NCBI RefSeq assembly: GCF_039649665.1
Contig: NZ_JBDJAW010000021.1
Location: forward strand, 62,001 to 126,000
Direction: 5' to 3'
Source of the DNA: Microbispora sp. ZYX-F-249
Lineage (GTDB): Bacteria > Actinomycetota > Actinomycetes > Streptosporangiales > Streptosporangiaceae
DNA: 64,000 nt
In this document: in pieces, positions 41,416 to 49,823 of the stretch
How the letters are laid out: each line of letters opens with the position of its first letter
Numbering within the stretch: position 1 is the first letter of the stretch
Made by a program: the position numbers and the translations under genes
Notes under the pieces: generated by a model
What the model saw: only the letters and a program-made list of their open reading frames with translations
Told to the model about the DNA's origin: nothing
The model's database searches: none

Positions 41416-41561
41416 CAACGTAGGAGCGCGACGCGTCCGCCGACGAGTCCCGATGCCCGCCGTGTCGCCCAGCCGTACCGCCCGCTCGTTCACATGGCGC
41501 ATCCATGCGACGAATGGTCGTTTGCACGCGCCGAGCGGTCCGGCGGCCACCGGCGGACGAC

Positions 41562-43037
41562 CTACATGTACCGCGGGTGCCAGTCGCCGCGGTCGACGTT
41601 CAGCGTCTCCGGGGTGTGCAGGCGGACCATGGTGCGCGCGACGCCGCGCGGCACCCGCGACGGCGTGAGCAGCGACACCACCACCATGACCGTGAACGAC
41701 ACGGGCACCGTCCAGGCCGCTGGCTGGGCCAGCAGCGACCCCGCCCAGCCGGAGTGCGGTCCGCCGGTGATGGTGACCACGACCGCCGCGCAGGCCAGCC
41801 CTCCGCCGGCCAGCAACCCCGCCATCGCCCCCGCCGTCGTCAGCCTGCGCCACCAGATGCCGAGCACGAGCAGCGGGCAGAACGACGAGGCGGCCACGGC
41901 GAACGCCAGCCCCACCACGGTCGCCACCGGCAGCGACCGGGCCGCGCCGGCCAGCGCGAGCGGCACGAGCACCGCGAGCACGGTCGCGACGCGGAACGCG
42001 CGCACCCCGCCGCGCAGGATGTCCTGCGCGATCACCCCGGCGACCGACACCGTCAGCCCCGACGACGTCGACAGGAACGCCGCGAACGCCCCCGCGGTCA
42101 CCAGCGCGGTCAGGAACTCGCCCACCGGCCCGCCGACCAGCCGGCCGGGCAGCGCGATGACCACCGTGTCGCTCTCCGGCATGCCGTAGACGTGGCCGAG
42201 GTAGCCGTACACGGCCGGCATCAGGTAGAAGGCGCCGAGCAGCGTCAGCACGAGAAGCGTGGTCCGGCGCGCGGCCCGGCCGTCGGGATTGGTGTAGAAG
42301 CGGACGAGCACGTGCGGCAGCCCCATCGTCCCGAGGAACGTCGCGAGGATCAGCGAGTAGGTCTCGTAGACCGGGTGCTCGCGCCCGTGCAGCGGCAGCG
42401 CCCACTCGTCCCCCGGGGCGAGCCCGGGCGTCCCGTCGGACCACCAGGCCACGAGCATGAACGCCAGCGGCACCGCCAGCGCGGTCAGCTTCAGCCAGTA
42501 CTGGAACGCCTGGACGAAGGTGATCGACCGCATGCCGCCCGACAGCACGTTGGTCGCGACCACCACCGCCACCAGCAGGCTGCCCGCCCACGGCGGCGCC
42601 CCGGTGATCGTACGGAAGACCAGCCCGGCGCTCTGGAACTGCGGCATGAGGTACAGCCAGCCGATCAGCACGACGAGCACGCTCGACAGCCGCCGCACCG
42701 TCATCGACTCCAGGCGCGCCTCGGCGAAGTCGGGCAGGGTGTAGGCCCCCGACCGCCGCAGCGGCGCCGACACCAGCACGAGCAGCACGAGATAGCCGCC
42801 GGTCCAGCCGACCGGCAGCCAGAGCATGTCCGCGCCGAAGGTGAGGATCAGGCCCGCGATGCCGAGGAAGGAGGCCGCCGACAGGTACTCGCCCCCGATC
42901 GCCGAGGCGTTCCACAGCGGCGACACCGTACGCGAGGCGACGTAGAAGTCCGACGTGGTGCGGGACATCCGGATGCCGAACGCACCGATGAGCACGGTCG
43001 CCAGCATCACCAGGACGACCGCGGCGATCTGGCTCAC
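41562..43037 (-). CDS. Sodium:solute symporter family protein (second SSS system)
   Basis: 491 residues, about 13 membrane helices. DFYVASRTVSPLWNASAIGGEYLSAASFLGIAG, LRRSGAYTLPDFAEARL, SGGMRSITFVQAFQYWLKL and GTMGLPHVLVRFYTNPDGRAARRT show it belongs to the acetate/monocarboxylate branch of the SSS family, but it is clearly different in sequence from the ActP copy downstream. It starts 13 nt after the stop of its own DUF485 partner. A LytTR-type regulator and LytS-type sensor are encoded just upstream, suggesting control by extracellular carboxylate, as in BtsSR/PyrSR-type systems (inferred). Confidence 0.92.
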   Translation of the reverse strand: MSQIAAVVLVMLATVLIGAFGIRMSRTTSDFYVASRTVSPLWNASAIGGEYLSAASFLGIAGLILTFGADMLWLPVGWTGGYLVLLVLVSAPLRRSGAYTLPDFAEARLESMTVRRLSSVLVVLIGWLYLMPQFQSAGLVFRTITGAPPWAGSLLVAVVVATNVLSGGMRSITFVQAFQYWLKLTALAVPLAFMLVAWWSDGTPGLAPGDEWALPLHGREHPVYETYSLILATFLGTMGLPHVLVRFYTNPDGRAARRTTLLVLTLLGAFYLMPAVYGYLGHVYGMPESDTVVIALPGRLVGGPVGEFLTALVTAGAFAAFLSTSSGLTVSVAGVIAQDILRGGVRAFRVATVLAVLVPLALAGAARSLPVATVVGLAFAVAASSFCPLLVLGIWWRRLTTAGAMAGLLAGGGLACAAVVVTITGGPHSGWAGSLLAQPAAWTVPVSFTVMVVVSLLTPSRVPRGVARTMVRLHTPETLNVDRGDWHPRYM

Positions 43038-43050
43038 CGGCGTGCCGTCC

Positions 43051-43482
43051 TCACCGGCGCTCCACGAGGTCGGCGAAGTCCCGCTCGTTGCGCTCGGCCT
43101 GCCGCACGTACAGCCAGGCGCCCGCGACGAGCGCCGGGTAGACCAGCCCCGCGAGCACGACCCACGGCAGCGGCAGCCCGAGCAGCTGGACCGCCCGCAG
43201 CTCCGGGGCCAGCAGGAACAGCAGCGGCAGGCCGCCCACGACGCAGGCCAGCACGGTGCACACGAACAACGCCAGGCGGAACTGGGTCCGCACCAGCGAG
43301 CCCATGTAGACCTCGCCCAGGCGGGTCTGCTCGTCGATCTCCCGGGTGAGCGGGTGCCGCGGCCGACGCGCCGCCGCCGTGCGGGGGCTGGTCACCGTCA
43401 CCCTGCGGGGCTTTCCGCCCGGCGCCGCCGCCTCGCCCTGTCCGCGCGCGCCCGTCGCCGCTTTGCGGGGCTTGCCGGTCAC
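43051..43482 (-). CDS. DUF485-like membrane protein, partner of the second symporter
   Basis: 143 residues. A basic, disordered N terminus (GKPRKAATGARGQGEAAAPGG) precedes HPLTREIDEQTRLGEVYMGSLVRTQFRLALFVCTVLACVVGGLPLLFLL and LGLPLPWVVLAGLVYPALVAGAWLYVRQAERNERDFADLV. This gives two helices and the family's C-terminal amphipathic end. It is the counterpart of YjcH next to an SSS symporter. GTG start, 19 nt after the LytTR stop, likely cotranscribed with regulator and transporter. Confidence 0.82.
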   Translation of the reverse strand: MTGKPRKAATGARGQGEAAAPGGKPRRVTVTSPRTAAARRPRHPLTREIDEQTRLGEVYMGSLVRTQFRLALFVCTVLACVVGGLPLLFLLAPELRAVQLLGLPLPWVVLAGLVYPALVAGAWLYVRQAERNERDFADLVERR

Positions 43483-43501
43483 CGCCCGGACTCCGCGGCG
43501 C

Positions 43502-44251
43502 TCACCGGGCCTGGCCCTTCCTGGCCCGGCGGACGAGCAGGTCGCGCAGCTCCCGCGTGTGGCGGCGGCTCACCGGGATCTCGGTGTCGCCCACCCGCAC
43601 CACGCACTTGCCCGAGTCGATGTGCAGCTCGTCGATGTGCTTGACCGCGACGAGATGGCTGCGATGGACGCGCAGGAACCCGGCCGACGCCCAGCGTTCC
43701 TCCAGCGTGGCCAGCGGGATGCGGACCAGGTGGCTGCCGGTCGCCGTGTGCAGCCGCGCGTAGTCGCCCTGCGCCTCGACGTAGCGCACCTCGGTGCTGG
43801 CCACGAACCGGGTGACGCCGCCCAGCTCGACCGGGATCGTGTCCGCCTGCGGTCCCTCTCCCTGCTCGCCCCGGCTGCCGCACACCCGGCGGATCGCCTC
43901 GGCCAGCCGCTCCGGCCGTACGGGCTTGAGCAGGTAGTCCTCGGCCTTCAGCTCGAACGCGTCGACGGCGTGGGCCTCGTACGCCGTCACGAAGACGATC
44001 TTCGGGGGCCGGGTGAACTGGGTCAGCAGCCGCCCCAGCACCACCCCGTCGAGCCCGCGCATGCGGATGTCGAGGAAGACCGCATCCACCGGCTTGCCGT
44101 CCGCGATCGCGCGGTCGAGCAGCCGCAGCGCGGCGGCTCCGTCGCGGGCGGTCAGCACGTCGCCGATCCGGGGGTCCGCGCGCAGCAGGTAGGCGACGTC
44201 CTCCAGCGCGGGCTGCTCGTCGTCAACCGCCAGAACCCGCAGACCGCTCAC
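43502..44251 (-). CDS. LytTR-family response regulator
   Basis: 249 residues from the GTG with GAGGGG five nt upstream; an in-frame GTG further up preceded by TATGGA is an alternative. The receiver domain is LRVLAVDDEQPALEDVAYLL, VFLDIRMRGLDGV (phospho-Asp in FLDIRM), FVTAYEAHAVDAFELKAEDYLLKPV. The C-terminal LytTR DNA-binding domain holds YVEAQGDYARLHTATGSHLVRIPLATLEE, FLRVHRSHLVAVKHI and VSRRHTRELRDLL. It is phosphorylated presumably by the LytS-like kinase encoded upstream and should activate the DUF485/symporter genes behind it. Confidence 0.92.
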   Translation of the reverse strand: MSGLRVLAVDDEQPALEDVAYLLRADPRIGDVLTARDGAAALRLLDRAIADGKPVDAVFLDIRMRGLDGVVLGRLLTQFTRPPKIVFVTAYEAHAVDAFELKAEDYLLKPVRPERLAEAIRRVCGSRGEQGEGPQADTIPVELGGVTRFVASTEVRYVEAQGDYARLHTATGSHLVRIPLATLEERWASAGFLRVHRSHLVAVKHIDELHIDSGKCVVRVGDTEIPVSRRHTRELRDLLVRRARKGQAR

Positions 44252-44359
44252 GATCACCCCTCTCACCGACCGATCCATAAGAGAGTGATGACCGGAACGT
44301 GCCGAAGTCAACGCCTCCTCATCACGACCGCATCACGGCTCGGATCGCGGTGGTCAGGG

Positions 44360-44953
44360 TCAGCCCGGGCGGCGGCGGAGCAGCGCCCCGGGGTCGAGCG
44401 TCACCCGGAACGGCTCGTCGAGCGTCACCGGCTCCCCCATCCGCACGTCGTGCCGCTGGCGATATTCGCCCGCGGCGAGCTCGAAGACGATGAGGCGCGG
44501 CTCCGGCTGGTCGAGACGGACCACCCAGTAGAACGGGATGCCGATGCTCGCGTAGACCTGACGCTTGGTGATCATGTCGCGGGTGATCGCGTCCTTGCCG
44601 GTGATCTCGGTGGCGATCAGGACGTCGTGCCCCTTGAGCAGGTCGTAGCCGCCCTCGGCCAGCTTGCCCGGCACGGTGACCAGATCGGGACTGCGGTAGC
44701 CGGACAATGGGCCCGGAACGTCGACGTCGACCGGGCCGATCGTGATCAGATCCAGCCCGGCGTCCTCGGCCGCGTCATCGAGGATGCGCATCAGCCGGTT
44801 GGCGACGTACTGGTGCTCGGGTGCGGGGGAGTTCATGACCAGGAGGTTCCCGTCCTCGATCTCGTACCGGAATCCTTCCGGCAGGTCGCGCGTATCGTCC
44901 CGGGTCCACGGGTAATCGGTCCCGTGCTGGTCGAACTCGATCGTCACGCTCAT
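44360..44953 (-). CDS. Uma2-family (DUF820) putative endonuclease
   Basis: 197 residues. ATG with CGGAGG 10 nt upstream. The PD-(D/E)xK-like core is YRSPDLVTVPG, DVLIATEITGKDAITRDMITKRQVYASIGIPFYWVVR, preceded by MNSPAPEHQYVANRLMRILDDAAEDAG. This matches the Uma2 family, abundant in actinomycetes and cyanobacteria and related to restriction-type nucleases; the cellular role is not established. It sits between the LytS-like kinase and LytTR regulator genes on the same strand, an odd place that separates a two-component pair. Confidence 0.85.
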   Translation of the reverse strand: MSVTIEFDQHGTDYPWTRDDTRDLPEGFRYEIEDGNLLVMNSPAPEHQYVANRLMRILDDAAEDAGLDLITIGPVDVDVPGPLSGYRSPDLVTVPGKLAEGGYDLLKGHDVLIATEITGKDAITRDMITKRQVYASIGIPFYWVVRLDQPEPRLIVFELAAGEYRQRHDVRMGEPVTLDEPFRVTLDPGALLRRRPG

Positions 44954-45066
44954 CAGCTTAGAACCTCCGGGCAAGGGGCGGCCTGACCAGTGCGGACACT
45001 AACAGTAATCGGATCGATACGCACAGCTTTTCGAATGGTCAGGACGCGAGGGGCACGACCCTCGGC

Positions 45067-46245
45067 TCAAGTCCGGACGCCGGGGTGATACTTGGGGACC
45101 CGTACGGCGACCTTGGTGCCGGCGCCCTCCCCGGTCTCCACCACGAGGCCGTACTCGTCGCCGTAGACCTGGCGCAGCCGCTCGTCGACGTTGGCCACGC
45201 CGATGCCGCCCGCGCCCGAGCGGTCCTCCCCCGCCAGCACCCGCCGCAGCCGTTCGGGGTCCATTCCGACGCCGTCGTCCTCGACGGTGATGACGCACTC
45301 CGCGCCCGCGTCCTCGGCGACGATCGTGATCCGGCCCACGCCCGGCTTGGCCTCCAGGCCGTGCCGTACGGCGTTCTCCACGAGCGGCTGCAGGCACAGG
45401 AACGGCACGGCCACGGGCAGCACCTCCGGCGCGATGCGCAGCGTGACCTCGAGCTGATCGCCGAACCTGGCCCGCTCGAGCGTGAGGTAGCGGTCGATCG
45501 AGCGCAGCTCCTCGGCCAGGGTGGTGAAGTCGCCGTGCCGCCGGAAGGAGTAGCGGGTGAAGTCGGCGAACTCCAGCAGCAGTTCCCTGGCCTGCTCGGG
45601 GTCGGTGCGGACGAACGACGCGATGGTGGTCAGCGAGTTGTAGATGAAGTGGGGCGAGATCTGCGCCCGCAGCGCCCGGACCTCCGCCTCCATCAGCATG
45701 GTCCGGGAGCGGTCGAGCTCGGCCAGCTCCAGCTGGGAGTCCACCCATCGCGCGACCTCCTGCGCCGCCCGCACGAGCCCGGCCGAGGCGTGGTCGCCGT
45801 ACGCCGCGAGCGAGCCGACGACGCGGTCGTCGGTGGTGAGCGGGACGACGACGGCGTGCCTGACGGGGCACTCGGGCCGGGTGCAGTCGAGCGCGAGCAC
45901 CTGGGTGCGGCCGTCCTTCAGCGTCTCCGCGGCGTGCTCGAACGCGTCGGCCGCGTGGTGGTCGCCCGCGCCGTCGTAGACGAGCAGCTCCTCCACGTTG
46001 GTGACGGCGATGGCCGGGGAGCCGAGCAGCTCGCGCAGGTGCCGCGACGCCTTGAGCGCCCCGGCCTGGGTGAGCCCGGCACGCAGCGGCGGCGCGGCCA
46101 GCGACGCGGTGTGCAGCGTCTCGAAGGTCGCCCGCTCGGCGGGACTGCTGCCGAGGTCGCGGCGGCCGCGCAGCACCCGCCACAGCACGACGGCCGGCAC
46201 GGCGACGAGGACGGCGACGACGAGCGCGGTGACGACCGGTTCCAC
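45067..46245 (-). CDS. LytS/YehU-type sensor histidine kinase
   Basis: 392 residues from a GTG 8 nt after TAGGCT (probably leaderless). One N-terminal membrane helix (VVTALVVAVLVAVPAVVLWRVL) precedes a GAF-like sensory part (RHLRELLGSPAIAVTNVEELL, CPVRHAVVVPLTTDDRVVGSLAAYG). The His_kinase box is EVRALRAQISPHFIYNSLTTIASFVRTDP (phospho-His in SPHFIYNSL) and the ATPase has LQPLVENAVRHGLE and VEDDGVGMDPE. Such kinases pair with LytTR regulators; the one at 43.5-44.3 kb is the evident partner. CPVRHAVVVPL may sense a small molecule or redox state. Confidence 0.9.
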   Translation of the reverse strand: MEPVVTALVVAVLVAVPAVVLWRVLRGRRDLGSSPAERATFETLHTASLAAPPLRAGLTQAGALKASRHLRELLGSPAIAVTNVEELLVYDGAGDHHAADAFEHAAETLKDGRTQVLALDCTRPECPVRHAVVVPLTTDDRVVGSLAAYGDHASAGLVRAAQEVARWVDSQLELAELDRSRTMLMEAEVRALRAQISPHFIYNSLTTIASFVRTDPEQARELLLEFADFTRYSFRRHGDFTTLAEELRSIDRYLTLERARFGDQLEVTLRIAPEVLPVAVPFLCLQPLVENAVRHGLEAKPGVGRITIVAEDAGAECVITVEDDGVGMDPERLRRVLAGEDRSGAGGIGVANVDERLRQVYGDEYGLVVETGEGAGTKVAVRVPKYHPGVRT

Positions 46246-46253
46246 GCCGCCGC

Positions 46254-46259
46254 AGCCTA
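46254..46259 (-). promoter_or_regulatory. -10 box TAGGCT of the LytS-type kinase gene
   Basis: TAGGCT on the minus strand, 8 nt before the GTG start, with no Shine-Dalgarno sequence between. Confidence 0.45.
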
Positions 46260-46353
46260 CCCCCCGTCCGCCCACCCGCCCGCTCGCGCGGCGGCGAACG
46301 GTCGTCATCGCGCGCCGGGACGCTCCGGCACTCGACGGCGGCGCTCCCGGGGC

Positions 46354-47259
46354 CTAACCGGCGGGCGTCTTGTGGACGAACGCGGCGACCGCCTCGCCCA
46401 GCTCGCGGCCCGCGTCCTCCTGCAGGAAGTGACCGGCGCCGGCGATGACGGGGTGGTCGAGCCCCGCCGCGCCGCGCATGGACTTCTTCAGGATCGGCGC
46501 CATGCCGCCGGTGATGGGGTCGCGGTCGGAGAACGCCACGAGGAACGGCAGGCCGAGGTTGATGAGCGTCTCCCAGGCGGCACGGTTGGCGGGGGACGCG
46601 GGGTCGCCGGGAGTGATCGGAACCAGGCCCGGCATCGCCCGCGGCCCGGCCTTGAACTCCTCCGAGGGGAACGGCGCGTCGTAGGCCCGCCGTACGGGCT
46701 CGGACAGCTCGGTGACGCAGCCGGACTGGACGAACCGGGCGATGTCGAGCACCGGTGCCTTCTCGACGGCCTCCCGGAAGCGGTGCCACACCTCCGGCAT
46801 CGGGATGTCGCCGGTCGGCAGGCCGGTGTTGGCGGCGACGACCCGGGCGAACCGGTCCGGATGCTCGGCGACGAGCCGCAGTCCGATCAGCCCGCCCCAG
46901 TCCTGGCCCACCACCGTCACGCCATCGAGGCCGAGCGCGTCGAAGGCGAGCGACCGCACCCATTCCACGTGCCGGGCATAGGTGTGGTCCTCCGGGCGGG
47001 ACGGCTTGTCGGAGCGGCCGAAGCCCACCAGGTCGGGGGCGACGGCCCGGCAGCCCGCCTCGGCCAGCACGGCGATGACGTGCCGATAGAGGAACGACCA
47101 GCTCGGCTCCCCGTGCAGCAGCAGCACCGGCGGGCCGTCCGCGGGACCCGCCTCGACGTACGCCATCCGGGCGCCGCCGGTCACCTCGGCGTAGCGGGGT
47201 TCGTAGGGGAAGTCCGGCAGCTCGGCGAAGCGCTCGTCAGGGGTACGCAGGAAATCCAT
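46354..47259 (-). CDS. Haloalkane dehalogenase-like alpha/beta hydrolase (HLD-I type)
   Basis: 301 residues. LLLHGEPSWSFLYRHVIAVLAEAG has the HGEPxWS oxyanion and halide-binding Trp motif of haloalkane dehalogenases. APDLVGFGRSDKP follows. VVGQDWGGLIGLRLVAEHPDRF carries Asp as nucleophile (QDWGG), FSDRDPITGG the acid, and GAGHFLQEDAG the catalytic His. This set matches DhlA/DmbB-like subfamily I, which hydrolyse halogenated alkanes to alcohols; the true substrate may differ. The ATG has AAAGGA upstream. TACGAC direct repeats 20 bp apart (47272 and 47292) and CGACG-N6-CGTCG lie in the promoter region. Confidence 0.85.
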   Translation of the reverse strand: MDFLRTPDERFAELPDFPYEPRYAEVTGGARMAYVEAGPADGPPVLLLHGEPSWSFLYRHVIAVLAEAGCRAVAPDLVGFGRSDKPSRPEDHTYARHVEWVRSLAFDALGLDGVTVVGQDWGGLIGLRLVAEHPDRFARVVAANTGLPTGDIPMPEVWHRFREAVEKAPVLDIARFVQSGCVTELSEPVRRAYDAPFPSEEFKAGPRAMPGLVPITPGDPASPANRAAWETLINLGLPFLVAFSDRDPITGGMAPILKKSMRGAAGLDHPVIAGAGHFLQEDAGRELGEAVAAFVHKTPAG

Positions 47260-47339
47260 GCTGTGGTCCTTTACGACGTAGGTTCGTCGGATACGACAGG
47301 GTGGGCGGGGCGCGGGACGCACCGCACGGGGCGGGGGCG

Positions 47340-47777
47340 TCAGTCAGAACCCGCGGGCGCCTCCAGTGCGGCGCGGATACGGGCGGCGTAGTCCTCCATC
47401 TCGGCGTCGCCGTCGTACTTGACCCGGGGCCAGAAGAAGCCGCGCAGGCCGTCCTTGCGGTTGCGCGGCACGACGTGGACGTGCAGGTGGGGCACGCTCT
47501 GACTGATCCGGTTGTTCATCGCGACGAACGTTCCGGCCGCGCCGGTGCCCGCCTCGACCGCACGCGCGACGGCCTGGACCCGGCCGAAGAACGGCCCGAC
47601 CGATGCCGGCGGAAGGTCCGGCAGGGTCTCGGCGTGGCCGCGCGGCACGACGAGCACGTGCCCCTTGAAAACCGGCCGGGCGTCGAGGAAGGCCGCCGCG
47701 ACCTCGTCGTCCAGCACCACGTGGGCGGGCCGCTCCCCCGCCGCGATCTCACAGAACACGCAGCCGTCCACGGTCAC
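47340..47777 (-). CDS. HIT-family nucleotide hydrolase
   Basis: 145 residues. CVFCEIAAGERPAHVVLDDEVAAAFLDARPVFKGHVLVVPRGHAETL is the typical HIT start, with CxxC at a zinc site. NNRISQSVPHLHVHVVPRNRKDGL holds the catalytic HxHxHxx triad. HIT proteins of this size hydrolyse nucleoside phosphoramidates or AMP-linked by-products. The GTG start overlaps the acyl-CoA dehydrogenase stop (GTGA), so it is the last gene of the MaoC/acyl-CoA dehydrogenase unit; a second GTG two codons in is possible. Confidence 0.92.
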   Translation of the reverse strand: MTVDGCVFCEIAAGERPAHVVLDDEVAAAFLDARPVFKGHVLVVPRGHAETLPDLPPASVGPFFGRVQAVARAVEAGTGAAGTFVAMNNRISQSVPHLHVHVVPRNRKDGLRGFFWPRVKYDGDAEMEDYAARIRAALEAPAGSD

Positions 47778-48934
47778 CAGCCCAGCGTGGCGTCGCCCTC
47801 GACGAGCGCCTTGGCGATGATGAGCCGCTGCACGTCGTTGGTGCCCTCGCCGATCGCCATCAGCGGCGCGTCCCGGTAGAGGCGCTCGACCACGAACTCC
47901 TGCGAGTAGCCGTACCCGCCGTGGATCCGCATCGCCTCCAACGTCGCCCGCAGCGCCACCTCCGAGGCGAAGTACTTCGCCATCGCGGCCTCGCTGCGCA
48001 CCGGCCCCGCCTCCGACCTCGTGGCCGCCCAGTACGTCATCAGCCTGGCCGCCTGGATCTCGGTCGCCATGTCGGCCAGCTTGAGCTGGATCGCCTGGAA
48101 GCCCGCGATCGGCTGCCCGAACGCGTGCCGCTCGCGGGCGTAGCCCAGCGCCGCGTCGTAGGCGCACTGGGCGACGCCGACGGCCCGGGCCGCGATGTTG
48201 AGGCGGCCGAGTTCGAGCGCCGACAGCACCTGCTGCATACCGCGCCCCTCCACGCCGCCGAGCAGCCGGGACGCCGGCACCCGCACGCCGTCGAGGACGA
48301 CCTCGCAGGTCTCCGTGCCCTTGTAACCCAGCTTGGGCAGGTCGCGGCTGACGGTCAGGCCCTCGCTGCCGCCGTCCACGAGCAGCACCGACATCCCGCG
48401 GTGGGCGGGCGTCTCGATCGAGGTCTTCACCAGGACGGGCAGCGGGTCGGCGTGCCGGGCGTTGGTGATCCACGTCTTGGTCCCGGTGACGACATAGTGG
48501 TCGCCGTCGCGGACCGCCCGGGTGGCGATGCCCTGCAGGTCGGTTCCCGCGCCCGGCTCGGTCAGCGCGATCCCGGTGCGGCGCGCTCCCGTGGCGAGGC
48601 CGGGCAGGTAGTGGCGGCGCTGCTCCTCGGTGCCGTATCTGGCGATCATCCACGCGGACAGCGAGTGGGAGCCGAGCACCCCCGCCACGCCCATCCAGCC
48701 CCGGGCGATCTCCTCGAAGACGAGGGCGAACGACACCCGGTCGAGGTCGAGCCCGCCGTACTCCTCCGGGATCGTGACGCCGAACAGCCCCAGCTGCCCG
48801 AACCGCTCGACGATCTCCGCCGGGTAGCGGCCCGTGCGCTCCCACTCCGGCGCGACGGGGACGATCTCCTTGTCCACGAACTCCCGCAGCGTCTGCCGGA
48901 ACAGCCGCTGGTCCTCGTTCAGCTCGAAGTCCAT
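47774..48934 (-). CDS. Acyl-CoA dehydrogenase
   Basis: 386 residues, normal length. DFELNEDQRLFRQTLREFVDKEIVPVA at the start, ALTEPGAGTDLQGIATRA and TKTWITNARHAD for FAD binding, RHAFGQPIAGFQAIQLKLADMATEI, and MRIHGGYGYSQEFVVERLYRDAPLMAIGEGTNDVQRL with the Glu of GEGT as catalytic base. It oxidises an acyl-CoA to the 2-enoyl-CoA, passing electrons to ETF. The ATG overlaps the MaoC stop (TGATG) with GGAGG upstream. With MaoC hydratase before it, the pair performs dehydrogenation and hydration of one acyl-CoA. Confidence 0.95.
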   Translation of the reverse strand: MDFELNEDQRLFRQTLREFVDKEIVPVAPEWERTGRYPAEIVERFGQLGLFGVTIPEEYGGLDLDRVSFALVFEEIARGWMGVAGVLGSHSLSAWMIARYGTEEQRRHYLPGLATGARRTGIALTEPGAGTDLQGIATRAVRDGDHYVVTGTKTWITNARHADPLPVLVKTSIETPAHRGMSVLLVDGGSEGLTVSRDLPKLGYKGTETCEVVLDGVRVPASRLLGGVEGRGMQQVLSALELGRLNIAARAVGVAQCAYDAALGYARERHAFGQPIAGFQAIQLKLADMATEIQAARLMTYWAATRSEAGPVRSEAAMAKYFASEVALRATLEAMRIHGGYGYSQEFVVERLYRDAPLMAIGEGTNDVQRLIIAKALVEGDATLGW

Positions 48935-49452
48935 CACGCCTCCATCGGGCCGGTCTTGGCGCGCGGGAAGTATCCCTTGTCGTGCGGCGCGTCGCGCTTG
49001 TAGACCATCACCGCGCGCCGCCAGGACATCACCTCGTCGCCGTCCTGGTTCAGCCCCCGGGTCCGGCAGGTGACGATGCCGGCGTACGGCCGGGATTTCG
49101 ACTCGCGCTTGTCCACCACCATCGACTCGGCGTAGAGCGTGTCGCCCACGAAGACCGGATGGGTCAGCCGGATCTCGTCCCAGCCGAGGTTCATCATGGC
49201 CGTCTGGCTGACGTCGATGACCGACAGCCCGAGCACGATCGCCACCGAGAGCCCCGAATTCACGATGATCTTCCCTGCCGGAGACCCGGCGGCGAAGTGC
49301 GCGTTGAAGTGGTTCTGGTTGGTGTTCATCGTCAGCAGCGTGAACCAGGTGTTGTCGGCCTCGCTGATCGTCCGGCCGAGTGGGTGCTGGTAGACGTCGC
49401 CGACCACGAAGTCCTCGTAGTAACGCCCGATCCGGGCTTCATGGACCGTCAC
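48934..49452 (-). CDS. MaoC-family enoyl-CoA hydratase
   Basis: 172 residues. YYEDFVVGDVYQHPLGRTISEADNTWFTLLTMNTNQNHFNAHFAAGS carries the hot-dog hydratase motif with Asp and His (EADN, NxNHFN). FVGDTLYAESMVVDKRESKSRPYAGIVTCRTRGLNQDGDEVMSWRRAVMVYKRD is the C-terminal sheet. The length and DxxxFxRxxG-like ends recall mesaconyl/methylmalyl-CoA dehydratases and related MaoC proteins. It hydrates an enoyl-CoA, presumably that made by the acyl-CoA dehydrogenase behind it. GTG start; TAGTAT lies 6 nt upstream within a perfect palindrome. Confidence 0.9.
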   Translation of the reverse strand: MTVHEARIGRYYEDFVVGDVYQHPLGRTISEADNTWFTLLTMNTNQNHFNAHFAAGSPAGKIIVNSGLSVAIVLGLSVIDVSQTAMMNLGWDEIRLTHPVFVGDTLYAESMVVDKRESKSRPYAGIVTCRTRGLNQDGDEVMSWRRAVMVYKRDAPHDKGYFPRAKTGPMEA

Positions 49453-49453
49453 A

Positions 49454-49470
49454 CCAGAATACTATTCTGG
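49454..49470. promoter_or_regulatory. Perfect 17-bp palindrome CCAGAATA-C-TATTCTGG over the maoC promoter
   Basis: 8-bp perfect arms around one central base, ending 2 bp before the GTG start. Minus-strand TAGTAT inside it is a plausible -10 six nt from the start codon. Binding here would block RNA polymerase directly, as TetR- or FadR-type repressors do. Confidence 0.75.
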
Positions 49471-49516
49471 ATCTTCCCGCCACAGGAGGACCCACGGCAC
49501 CGGTTCTCCAACGTTC

Positions 49517-49551
49517 GGAACAGTTCCGGACATGCACAGACCTGGTATATG
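49517..49551 (+). promoter_or_regulatory. Candidate promoter of the tiny exported peptide gene, with GGAACAGTTCC dyad
   Basis: -10 TATATG (49546-49551) has TTCCGG 16 nt upstream as a poor -35. The -35 region overlaps a perfect interrupted palindrome GGAAC-A-GTTCC (49517-49527). GGAAC is also the usual -35 word of ECF sigma factors, but no fitting -10 (GTC/GTT) follows at 15-18 nt. Confidence 0.4.
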
Positions 49552-49666
49552 TGACGCGTGTCTCCAACAGTGGGGATTGCTTCGTGCGGGCTCCACCGCA
49601 GTGGAAGGCGGCCGAGCCCGGACGCGCGGCAGATCCCCCTACCGAGACTCGAAAAAGGAGCTCGTC

Positions 49667-49780
49667 ATGCGCCGACGTATCGCCGCCGCCGTTCTCACCG
49701 TCCTCATGTCCATCGGCGTCACCGCCGCGATCGCCGCGGCGTCGGCCACGCCGGCCAGCGCGGACTACTACTGCTGCTGA
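49667..49780 (+). CDS. Very small exported peptide precursor (37 aa, mature end DYYCC)
   Basis: The ATG has an excellent AAAAAGGAG ribosome site with 7-nt spacing. The peptide begins MRRRIAAAVLTVLMSIG (Arg-rich n-region, hydrophobic core) and continues through Ala-rich sequence to ATPASADYYCC. A signal peptidase cut after ASA would leave only five residues, Asp-Tyr-Tyr-Cys-Cys. This is far too short for a domain, so the mature product may be a signalling or metal-binding peptide, or the leader itself may be the product. A strong terminator follows at once. No maturation enzyme adjoins. The gene looks real; its function is unknown. Confidence 0.65.
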   Translation: MRRRIAAAVLTVLMSIGVTAAIAAASATPASADYYCC

Positions 49781-49823
49781 CCGGACCCCGGCCCCGTCGT
49801 CTCCCGTGCCGGGAGAAGGCGCA

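Noticed and set aside
49517-49545. ECF-sigma promoter GGAAC...
   Set aside because: GGAAC is present but no GTC/GTT-type -10 occurs at the right spacing; a housekeeping TATATG fits better.
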